Source: Quillaja saponaria
Lineage: Eukaryota; Streptophyta; Magnoliopsida; Fabales; Quillajaceae
Length of the DNA stretch: 64,000 nucleotides
Direction of reading: 5' to 3'
Assembly: GCA_029379385.1 (NCBI GenBank)
Contig: CM055607.1
Span: 18,104,001-18,168,000, forward strand
Position 1 is the first letter of the stretch. Every line of letters starts with the position of its first letter. The notes under the pieces were generated by a model that was not told the DNA's origin, ran no database searches, and saw nothing but the letters and a program-made list of their open reading frames with translations. Position numbers and translations under genes: made by a program. This document shows positions 43,460-53,601 of the stretch, one piece after another.

Positions 43460-44735
43460 TAATGTGTCACACCCCACACAAAAATATGACCAGTCAGAGG
43501 AATAGATAACCAAACTCTTGTAATCCTGACTCCAAACCAAAAAGAACACTGACACAACAACAAAGTAGAGACCTTTGTAAAGTTAAAATTATACATATAC
43601 ATATATTTACTGAAAGGATTAGTATTTTAAAAAAAAAAATTAGTAAAGGTTCCCCATAAAGTAGAACATTTCAGAATTATACAAACAAAACCATATCTAC
43701 AATATAACCTATAGGGAGCTTCGCTCTAACTACATGAAAGAAAAGCAACAAATCCTATTATCCCCAAAACAAAACTCCATAATATCAAGCTTTAAAATGA
43801 TTGCAGTGCTTCATTCCTAGCTTTAAGTATGTGATATCACACAAGTAGCTTGCCACAGTAGCTATCGACACAAATGCAGTTGTCGAGTCGACGTTATATT
43901 CTGGAGCTGAAATTACATTTTTCAAATATCATTTAGTTTGTAAATTTCATGTTATAAGCCCTTACTCATAAAAACTTAAATATATAAAGTTTCATTCATT
44001 ATATTATTTTACCTCTTTTAGTACATTTTATCAAACACTTATTTTTTTTATTCCAATTTTTGTATACATATCTTATTGTATCTAAACCAAGGAAAACAAG
44101 CTTTAACTCTTTAAACTCAACACTATCCATAACTCAAACACTAAATCAAAGTTGGATTAATCCTTCAAAGATAATCAAAAGCTTAAATAATTGAAGTTCC
44201 ACAACAACCCAATCAATCTCAAACTCTTTCTTCTACCATAACAAACACATCACTTCCCTACATCTAAATTCTCAAGAAACAAGGAAAATATTTCACTTAA
44301 AGGGGGAAAGAACAAAGAAAGAGGCAGCTGGATTACCCACCATGGAAGGATGCCAAAGCTGCTACTGTTGGAGGTTTATAAGCAGTTGTCATGGGCTGGT
44401 TGTCTGTTGCTTTCTCGTGGTTGAAGACTACCCAAATTGAGCTGAACAAAGGCTGGACAGACAACCACAACATAATAGATTCAAAGCTAAGCTTCGACCT
44501 TGATGGAAGGGGAAAAAAAAGAATCTAAAAGCAAGGGAGGAAGGCAACGGGATAAGAAAAAAAAGTGAAGGAAAACAAATAGGAAAGTAGGAAAAGTAAA
44601 TGGAAAAGTCAAATAAATGTCAAGTATATATATGTATACTTATATTATTTATTTATGTATTTGTTTGTTTTATAACTAAAGGTTACAATAATGTCCGTAC
44701 AACTTCACGTTATGATACCGAGTTATAATATAATG
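43460..44735 (-). mobile_element. Solo LTR with 5-bp target duplication
   Basis: The plus strand begins TGTCACACCCC at 43465, the inverse of the GGGGTGTGACA end of gypsy LTRs. TAATG (43460-43464) directly precedes it, and TAATG (44731-44735) follows the other end at 'gttataata'. Read on the minus strand the LTR starts TATTATAACTCGG, where TGTTATAAC would be expected (a C-to-T change on the plus strand explains it), and ends GTGTGACA. Length is 1,266 bases with no internal coding region, so this is a solo LTR left by recombination between two LTRs. It belongs to the same broad family as the LTR at 7974-10546. Confidence 0.82.
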
Positions 44736-46090
44736 AAATTGAGTATTAATTTTGGTTGTTTTAAATTTTCATTGAATTAATTGAATTTGCTAATTTTGGG
44801 GTTTTTAGTAGATTCAAATTGAGTTTTAATTATAAATGTTTTAGGTTTTCTTTGAATTGGTTGAACAAATTGAATTGATTGATTATGTAGATAAGTATTT
44901 TTTTGTTTTGTTCATTTAAATTGCTTGTGTATTTTGGATGTCACAGTACAGGTTGATAGAAAAATTAGGGTAGAGTTATTTTCTTACTTGACTAAGCAAT
45001 GGAATTGAATGTAGGAACATAATTGAGAGGTTTGCTTAATTACATCAAGAATGATGACGCAAACTCATGGTTATTTTGTAAGTAAAGTAAACTAGTATAA
45101 TTTGTTATTTATTAAGAATTTTGATAAAACTATAGGCCTTTTCTTTTTATTTTTAAATTTTACATAAAATTTCAATAAGTAAATTATAATGGAAATAATC
45201 AAAGAGAAAATATTTAGTTCAATGGATAATTTAAAATTCTAAAACGAGACAAACAGAATTGAAGTAGCAAAATTTTAAAAGAAAATGACAAGTGAATCGG
45301 TGTTCTATTAATATTTTTAAAAGAAATGTTTATGATTGATGCATTAAATAATTTTACATGAACTATGATAAATTACTGAAGTGATTCTCAATTTAGATAA
45401 TTTGAATGAGTACATATTTGTTTTCAAAAGGGTTTTGATAATTTATATTGAACTGACCCTTGTTGTTAGATCATGAATGCATAGTCTTTAAATCTTAGAA
45501 TCTTGTTCAAAGATAAATCAATAGAAATAAATTCATATGTACATATAATATGGACAAACATTAAATTCATTTATTATTGATCCTTGAATTATCTAAGTTG
45601 GACAGTTTAAGAAAGCAAAATATCATTCTACATAGTGATTTGCTAAACTTTTTATTCATTTGTTCAAAGTTTCAATAATTGTCATATCTCTATGTTCTCC
45701 AAGTACATACATAGTCATAGTGTCATCATGTCTTGTCATGTAATTAGGAGATCATACAAAAATTTTGTTAAAATTTTGACAAAATAGAATGGAAAGATTT
45801 ACATTTCATTGAAATAGATGTGTCACTTTCTTAAATGAGATAGGATCTATGCTTAGGAAGGATTTAAATGTGTTTGGATCTTACCACTGAAAGATGGTGG
45901 ATATAAATTCTTTTTCATTTTTTTAAAAGAAAATGTTACTAATTTGTAGTTGGATGTTTAATCAGATAGATTCTGGTGGTGTGATTAAGAATTTTAAGAA
46001 CGGGGTTGAGAAGTTCTTAATATTTTTGTCCTAAAAAATCTAAGAAGTATTGTTGTCATAGATGATCTAATACATTGTCCAATCACTAGT
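44736..46090. other. Decayed CACTA interior, no readable protein
   Basis: The flanks of the solo LTR share a 'gaattaattgaattt...ttttgggg' phrase seen at 43345 and 44775, suggesting small internal duplication in the host element. Between 45000 and 46080 the expected TNP2/DUF4218 blocks are not recognisable. Only the last ~100 bases before 46091 ('ttctggtggtgtgattaag') fit the lead-in to DUF4216. Confidence 0.45.
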
Positions 46091-46440
46091 GTGAAATATT
46101 ACAATGCTTTTATTGTCAATGGGTATACACAAACAATTGATTATAAAGAAAATAAGTCAATTATAAATAATGACGTATATGTTCTAGGTAGTACCGATGG
46201 GGATAGGGCACTATATTATTATGAACCTCTTGAAGAAATATTAGAGTTGACATACTTGGGTTGCAACAAATGGGTTGTTCTATTTAAATGTTAATGATTT
46301 GACCCAATTAATGGAGTCAGAGTTAACAAACACGGAATTGTGGATGTCAATCACAAGTCGAAGGTACGGTCATTTAAACCATTCATATTGGCCTAAACAA
46401 GATCAACTAGTGTATACACAAAATATATATAATTTAAAAT
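46091..46440 (+). pseudogene. CACTA DUF4216 remnant, plus strand
   Basis: Open from 46091 to 46294, it reads 'YNAFIVNGYTQT', 'INNDVYVLGSTDG', 'EPLEEILELTYLGCNKW' and 'VVLFKC'. After one stop the same frame goes on with 'FDPINGVRVNKHGIVDVN' and 'FKPFILA' to about 46395. This is the same domain as the minus-strand remnant at 37674-38060, here from a second, oppositely oriented element. The upstream transposase part has decayed beyond reading. It cannot be active. Confidence 0.8.
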
Positions 46441-46836
46441 CAAAGACCATTTGATGAGTAGGCTATATACAAAATTAAGAGGAATGATAATTAAATATCT
46501 TAATGTTACACAAATGAGAAATAATGTGAAACATTTTACCAAAATGACAACACTCACTACCAATCACACAATACTGACACATACAAACTAGTTGAACAAT
46601 AATTAGAAATTGTCGACAAAAGATCAGTAGAAGTGGTAGATCCAAAAGAAGTAAATGCGAATTAAAAGCAAGAAACATTAGATGATAGAATAGATAAGTT
46701 GTAGCTAATGTAATGATTTAAGTAAACATTGTTTTGATATGTAATGATTTGCATCAAATATATATTTGTTTATTGAAGTTCAATTTATATGTATGTTATG
46801 AAATATATTTTTTATTATTATTTTACATATGCTACC

Positions 46837-48530
46837 TATCACACGCCCCAAGCAGAGGTATAACCGCTTGGAGGAATTGATACCCAAATCTCTGTAATCT
46901 TGACTTCAAATAAAAAAGAATGCACACAACCAATAACAAAATGTAAAAGTTCAAAAACCCTTTGTAAAAGTGAAAGTATATATATATACATATATTTACT
47001 GAAAATGATAGTTTTATGAAAAAATTTGACAGAGTTGTCCTATAAAGTAGAACATCCCTAAATAATGCAAACAAAATATCATCCTAATTTACAACATATC
47101 CACAAGAAGCGTTACTCCATCAAATAAATAAATAAGCTCACAAGACATAATTCTCAAACCAAAAATACACAACACTAAGCCTTAAAGTAACTGCAGTGTT
47201 TAAATCCCTGGACTTCAAGTATACATCATTTCTAGAATACCTTACCACAATAACTTCTAGCAAGTAAAGTTTCTGCTAGAAGAGTCAGAGAAGAACCTAG
47301 AGCTAAAAAAAAATAAATAAAAGAGGAGTGAGTCATATAGACTCAGTAAGTGAAAGACAGTACTCAAAGAGTACTAGCATCAACTAACATACCATTATAA
47401 AACTTTATTTCTTTATAACATCATATCAATATCATTCATTCTTTAATTACATTTCACATATAAATTACTGTAATGTAAAATGAACATAACTTACAAGTAG
47501 TTACATAACAAACAAATCAAATAAAACATCGAAGGGCTAGTAATTGTAGTAACTCAGCTCCTATACATTAAATATATATCCTTTTGGAGTATTTTTGCTC
47601 TTGCACACCATAGCAAATAACTTCTTATAATAACCTTATCAAGACTGAGTTACTCGAATATTTTTATCCCAATAATCAAATAATCAAATCAAATTTATCC
47701 TCGGTGCACCTGAATTTTAAGTCATATTAAAAATGAAAACTTGGACCTACCAATCACATACAAAGCATCCACAACATCATATAACATACTAAATATCAAA
47801 GTTGCAAAGATGTAGAATTCTTATCATATAATTCAACTTAAATAATTCAACAAATTCACCCAACAATTATATACACTGTATATAATTATTTGAAAACATA
47901 ACTAGTAACTAAGAGATAATATCTTTCACTCACAACTTTACTGGTTTTGTTCGTGGCTTCCTCTAAGGTCCAAAAATGTCGTCGAATTGAAATCACATTT
48001 CAGAGTTGAAGTTACATTTTCCAAGTATCATTTAGTTTGTACATTTTATAAGTTATAAGCCCCTAATCACAAAGATTTAAATATACAAAATTTCATTCAT
48101 TATATTACAACTAATTTCTTTTTGATATTTTGTCAAACACCTTAAAGGCACACATAGTTTACATTTCGCTACTATTGGAAGGTTATCTTTTTGTCTCGCT
48201 TTGACTGACATATACATATATCAGTGGTCTTAACCATCTTCTGAGCCTATGTATACCTAGAGTAATCTAGCACTAAATAATGAAACCCTTCGCTAATTAT
48301 AATTCAAATATTAAATTGAAGTTGGATTAATCATTTATGAACAATGAAAAGCTTAAATCTTCAAAATTCCATAACAACCCAACACTATAACTACCATTTC
48401 TCTCACTCTCATGCTTGAATTCTACCTCATAAAATCCTCAAACAAAACAAAAAGGAAAGTATCTCAACTTCAAGGAAAACAAAAAGAATTAGTTAGAATA
48501 AAAGCTTGGAAATACCAAGAGTATAAGCCA
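46837..48530 (-). mobile_element. Truncated gypsy-family LTR
   Basis: Starting TATCACACGCCCC (expected TGTCACACGCC) at 46837, it parallels the solo LTR. Shared phrases in the same order include 'ctctgtaatcttgactt', 'tatacatatatttactgaaa', 'tataaagtagaacat', 'tatcatttagtttgta' and 'tttcattcattatatta'. It is longer inside than the solo LTR by several hundred bases. Likeness stops near 48520, before the end that would carry TGTTATAAC. It is therefore truncated, and no target duplication can be shown. A short frame at 47074-46832 is a by-product. Confidence 0.72.
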
Positions 48531-48674
48531 CCTCTCATTATTTAGTATCGTGACTATCCACAGGAGGTCAGATATTCATTTTTAATGCATTCATGGTATG
48601 TTCTTTGATTTATTAAATTTATATTATTTAAACATAATTGTAATTGCCCTTAACAATTTTTTTTAATAGAGAAA

Positions 48675-49000
48675 ATATAAGCTCGTCAATGGTACTCCTG
48701 ATGGCGTAATCCGTGATATCTAGGAGACCATTGTAATAGACTGCTTATCAGATAGGTTATACAAAATACAACAGAAAAATAAAAAATGCACATGCAGTAA
48801 TGAATTAGCAGCTTCTAAGCTTCAAGGTCCCATAAATATAACGTGGATCTTTAGGACGATATATGTGAAGTGTGACAAAATGAACATTGGCAAGCTCAAT
48901 CATCAGCCAATAGGGTGAATAGTATAGCGATGCCAGAGGCAAGCGTACTTGCTAGTGGCTCTAGATCTTTCTTTGGCCATATGAAAGCTCTGGTAAGTGA
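48675..49000 (+). pseudogene. Possible exon of the CACTA second gene
   Basis: After an acceptor-like 'tttttaatag' at 48667, the frame reads 'KYKLVNGTPDGVIRDI' and continues past one stop through 'LQGPINITWIF'. It ends at a donor-like 'gctctg|gtaagtg' near 48992. The next pieces ('aaaaggatcatctag') may be a following exon. The composition is more coding-like than the surroundings, but I do not recognise the protein. Its position downstream of DUF4216 suggests transposon origin. Confidence 0.35.
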
Positions 49001-49359
49001 TTGAATATTTACTTAATTATTTAATACTTATTAATTTTTATCACTTCGAATTAATTTATTTAATCTTTTAGAAAGAAAAAAAAAGGATCATCTAGTCTAT
49101 AAAGGAAGGTGTACGAATAAACACACAATACAAAGACTGCGGAGAATACTAGAGCATTAGTTACTCTTAACGCTAGGATACGCTTGTAAGTTTTTAAACT
49201 ATTAATGAATTATTATTGAAATTTTTTGTTTATATGAAAATCTAATTCATTATCATTCCTATCCCTCGCATTTTGTTATCATACATTGTTGAAGTATTAA
49301 CCAATAAATTAAATTATCATTAACATTTTTTGTTTAGATTTAGAGAAAATCTAAAAAAA

Positions 49360-49615
49360 TTATGTAAGATTAAAGTTTTTTGAAATTAAAGTAATTTTTA
49401 TAAATTCTTTAATTTCAAATTTCAATAAAATAATTAACTCAAAAAGGCAAATTAAATGGCATTCAATATATATATATATATATATTTTATAATTGAAGCT
49501 ATTTCTACAATTTTTAATCTCAAAATAGTCCTCTCATTTTAAAATAGTTTCTGCTTAACTTTTTATTTAATTTTATACTATAAAGAGAAATCAGATTTTT
49601 GGAGAGGTCAACTAA
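49360..49615 (+). repeat. Dispersed direct repeat, left copy
   Basis: This copy shares with 52610-52830 the phrases 'ttttataaattct', 'aataattaactc', 'attttttaatc(t/c)caaaatag', 'tttttatttaattttta', 'tatactataaagagaaa' and 'ttggagaggtcaa', in the same order. The two copies lie about 3.2 kb apart, are clearly diverged and share no recognisable coding DNA. Confidence 0.75.
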
Positions 49616-50578
49616 AGAATGGTTTACCCAAACATGTACAAGGCGATGATATATGCTAAAAAGAATCTAAATCAAGCAACATCATGGTCTGAATGTGTTA
49701 CAAACCAACATCTAAAGATGATAAAAAGAACTTAGATCAAGCAACATTTGGTTTAATGTGAATCATTTACCTAGTTGATACTTAATTGGATTTTATTAAT
49801 AAGTTCTTGTCTATCTTGTTGGAAAATGAGTTACAGTGTCCTATTTTGTACTAGTGGCTATTTGATCACACTCAAAATATAAAAAACAAATTATGTTTAG
49901 AGCGTTCGCAACATGTAAGTGTAAGCTTTAAGTTTTAAAATATATAAGATGTTTAAGTGGACTCTATTAGTATATTTAGTCTTAATTGACATAATTGAGG
50001 GGTATGATTGAAATAATAATATTAATAGCTATCAATTATCTTCAACAATATAGAAATTAATTGCATTATCCAATGACATCCTTAATTACCTCAATGAAGA
50101 TTATCATATGTATGTAATTGATATAATTAAGTCATAATTACAAAAACAATTATATGTATGTATACTTAGGCTTAATCTTAAATCCCATAATTGTCAAGTA
50201 AGACCCATAAATAAGAAGATGTACTATTGTAGTAAATGAGTGAGTGAAGATCATCATTCTCACGATTCACTCTAGTTTGGTACAATTACAACAATTTTTT
50301 TTTTTTGGAGATTGATTCTTTGAATCTAGTTTGTAACAATTATAATCAAAGTGATATTAATTTTGTGCTTGTGAAAATATCAAAGTTATACTTTCACATG
50401 ACTAGAAAGTTAGGGTTATCACTTCTATGTTTCCTGAGCAAAGCAATTAGAGATGAAATTGGTCATTTTCCTTATTAATGTAGTAACATGGGTGAAGGGT
50501 TCTTTTGCTGTGGTTTGTGTATTTTTTTAATATTATCTTATTCCATTAATGTATTAAGAAAGTAAGAATGAAATACTC

Positions 50579-50581
<3 letters not shown>

Positions 50582-50614
<33 letters not shown>
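50582..50614. repeat. AT microsatellite
   Basis: About 16 uninterrupted AT dinucleotides. A second run of about 10 lies at 50747-50766. Confidence 0.95.
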
Positions 50615-50621
<7 letters not shown>

Positions 50622-51079
50622 TATCATTGTGTTCATTACACAATTTCATAGAACTGCATGTAATGAAATTAGGTAATATGTTTCTTACTTTACCTATTAT
50701 GGTTTGATTAAGAAATGAGTTCATTGTAGCATGTAGTTGATCCCTATATATATATATATATATATACCAACACTTTGTTGAATTTTGTAAAGGAGGGGAC
50801 TGACTGTTGATTTCTTTTTACCATGCTAATAGTATTGCCCTCCCTTTTAGTTTTAATTTGAGTCAGATTTCACCATATCTTAAATATTATTTTGCAATGT
50901 CCACCCAACCATTCAAATTCAGGTTTAAGTCTAATAGAATGAATGTCACATGACTTACACATGATTGAGTGTAACATAAAAAGGCAAAATTGTTGCCCTC
51001 TCCATCCCAACATTTAATGATTGAGTTATGCATTTATATTCTGATTCTTTAAAGATGAATATTGGTTTGCTTAATCATG

Positions 51080-52020
51080 AAGCCAATTTTGGCCATTTGA
51101 TCAATTTTAGCCTTATTGGGTCAATAATATTTGGTCATTTGGCTAATAATTTTAGTTTTTAATCAAAATTTTGGTTCAATTTGCCACAATTATGGCCGAA
51201 TGAAAGATTTCAAAATTTTAAACGGCCACTTAGGGCCAAATGACCAATTATGACCAAATCATGGCCAAATTGAACGTTTTGAAAACTTTGACCTATTTCG
51301 GCCAAATTTGACTGTTTTAGTCAGTTTTGGCCATTTATTCAAAATTTTGGTCATCTTAACCATTTGGTTATTAAACTAAATCTGTCTGATTATGATCACA
51401 CTAGCCTATCATGATTGCATTTTTGGTGCTTAAACTAGTCATTAACTTTGTCTTAAAAATCATTATAGACAGTTTCTGTTATAAATTTTTTATTTAAAAG
51501 GTTGAACTTTTATGCAACAAATGAGGCTAAGTACAAATATCTATATAAATTTTCTATTCACATAGATGTTTATGGGAAATTTTAGCCATTTAGCTAATTT
51601 CAGCTAAGCTTGGCTATTTTAGCCAATTTTGCCCTCTTATTAGGTCAATAATATTTGGTCATTTGGCTAACAAAATTTGGTCGATTTACCACAATTATGA
51701 CCGAATGGAAAATTTGGTCAAATTGACCAATTATGACTTAAACGGCCACTTAAGATAAAAAAGACCAATTACAACTAAATTGAATGATTCGGCAACTTTG
51801 GCTTAATTGACCATTTTTGGCCATTTAATCAAATTTTTAGCCGTTCACCATTAAACCATATTAGTTTTAAATTAAATTTGGCTGATTATAACCTCACTAG
51901 CCTATCATGATTAGATTGTTAGTGCTTAATCCATTCATTAACTTTGTCTTAAAAATCATATTCAGTTATAAACATTTTAATTAAAATGCCGTATTTTTAT
52001 GCTGCAAATGAGGCATGTAA
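51080..52020 (+). repeat. Two tandem copies of a ~525-bp TTTGGCCA-rich sequence
   Basis: 'ttattgggtcaataatatt' at 51113 recurs as 'ttattaggtcaataatatt' at 51637. Both copies continue through 'accacaattatgaccgaat', 'aacggccactta', 'tagcctatcatgatt', 'cattaactttgtctt' and 'gcaaatgaggc'. Each copy is itself filled with the short motif TTTTGGCCA/TTTGGTCA in many variants, suggesting growth from a ~12-20-base unit. It has no coding capacity. Confidence 0.85.
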
Positions 52021-52609
52021 ATTCTCATAATTATTTACATTGACATTTGAGATATCGTTGACACCTCATTTGTGCAAATTGAAAAATTAGCTAATCCTTC
52101 ATAAAAGGTGGAGAAGTTATAAAGGAGTTAGATATAATTACGAGAAGTTATTATAAAGTTGCATCTCTTGTAATTGTATTTAAACCCCAATATGGATCAT
52201 TTGTAAAAGTTTCTGCCCAAATTCAACTTCATATATGAAATTTATCTTTATTAGCCTTTTGATTTTTATCTTACTGCATTATAGTTTTCAGCTTTAGGAG
52301 TAATATAATAAATTTTCTATCAATTTCATCTCTATTAAAACACCTTTCATAATTTCACTATACTGATATTTATAATTATGTTCTTCTATCATAAATACCG
52401 AACTGTTATAACTATATATTAGGGTTTTGAATCGATAGTCATAAATAAGGTGGAATTTGCTCAAATTAAAATAAAAGAGAAAACATTGCTAATGGCATAG
52501 TAATTTATGAGAGTAAAGTACAATTGACTCAAATTATTGATCTTACAAAAAAATTGCCAAATAACCAATAAACTGTGTATCCTTTTCAAGAACAAATTGT
52601 ATGAAAGAT

Positions 52610-52830
52610 AAATTTTTTATAAATTCTCTAATTTTAAATTTTAATGAATAATTAACTCGAAAAGTTAAATTAATAGAGACACTCAATCAAAATAATATTT
52701 TTATAAGTGAAATTCATTCTACATTTTTTAATCCCAAAATAGACTCTCGTTTTAAAAATTGTCTCTGCTTCACTTTTTATTTAATTTTTATACTATAAAG
52801 AGAAAATTTGTTGGAGAGGTCAATGTCAAA
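52610..52830 (+). repeat. Dispersed direct repeat, right copy
   Basis: Partner of 49360-49615. It ends with the same 'ttggagaggtcaa' block. The pair could be remains of LTRs of a small element or a simple ectopic duplication. Neither TG..CA ends nor target duplications are visible. Confidence 0.7.
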
Positions 52831-53601
52831 CACAGCCTATGAACGATTTGGTATACGGCCCAACACAAATTAAATACACCAAATTTTCGCTAATCCTACA
52901 AACTTTTGATTCGAAATAATTCATGCGCCTTAATCCTCTTATGAGAATGTGTGATACACTTGAAGTCTCATGGCTACTAACCATTAATCACAGCCACATA
53001 ACTTCTGTATGATTATGAATAACCATTAAATTTATGCCACGTATTCAATCCCAACTGAGATTGGCCGTAGGAAACCGTTCCTCCTTCCCTCTTTTTCCCT
53101 CTAGTCCTTTTACACGCCAATTTGTAGGCTACAGTCTGTATGAATACTGAATTACTGATTGAATCTAAAGTGGTGGTGGAAACCATCAAAGCTCTCATAA
53201 CTCAGTTTCTGTTTCTACTTTTTTGTTATAAGGTCACGGTTAGGGTTACGCTCTTCGATTTTCTCTCATTCACTTTTTTCGGCACCAGGGAAGGCAATTC
53301 AGTAAAACCAAATTTTGTTTGTTAGAAAAAATTTACATTACAAAGAATCCCAAATACTATGGGAATGACATTACTGGTAAGAATTTGATATTTTTTGGGG
53401 AATTTAAATTTTTTTGGCTGCGTTTGGTTGCTGAGAAAATGGCAAAATTGTAGGAAATAGAAAAGGAAACTGTACTGTCCAATGCTGAATGTTTTTCCCT
53501 AAATATCAGTTTTCTCGTTTATGTTCCGATTTTTCTTGACTCTGTTGCTTTGCGTTCACTTTTATCCCAGCAGATTCTTGGGATCTGATAGCTGAGGATT
53601 C
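52831..53601 (+). promoter_or_regulatory. Upstream region and leader of the coiled-coil gene
   Basis: The sequence becomes more balanced in base composition from about 53040. A pyrimidine-rich tract (53080-53105, 'ttcctccttccctctttttccctc') and a later CT-rich leader precede the ATG at 53602, as in many plant 5' leaders. A stop-containing frame runs up to the ATG, so the start is well placed. No certain TATA box can be assigned. Small frames on both strands (53013-53325) have no support. Confidence 0.4.

Larger units (their letters stand above)
42782..49150 (+). mobile_element. CACTA transposon remnant 2, plus strand, with nested LTRs
   Basis: The left end CACTATAAGAGAAAGG at 42782 matches the CACTA terminus. 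Subterminal-looking sequence follows, with 'atggcgaatga' and its inverse 'cattcgccat' near 42955-42985. A DUF4216-type coding remnant lies on the plus strand at 46091-46440. A solo LTR (43465-44730) and a truncated LTR (46837-~48530) are nested inside. No right terminus (TTATAGTG) was found. The right limit is a guess that includes the possible exon near 48675. Confidence 0.65.
49001..51079. other. AT-rich intergenic DNA
   Basis: There are no genes. It holds (TA)n microsatellites at about 49469-49486, 50582-50614 and 50747-50766, and the left copy of a dispersed direct repeat (49360-49615). Confidence 0.55.

Noticed and set aside
43465..48530. A single LTR retrotransposon bounded by the two LTRs
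   Set aside because: The interval between holds CACTA DUF4216 coding and no gypsy genes. The LTRs differ in length, and the left one has its own 5-bp target duplication.
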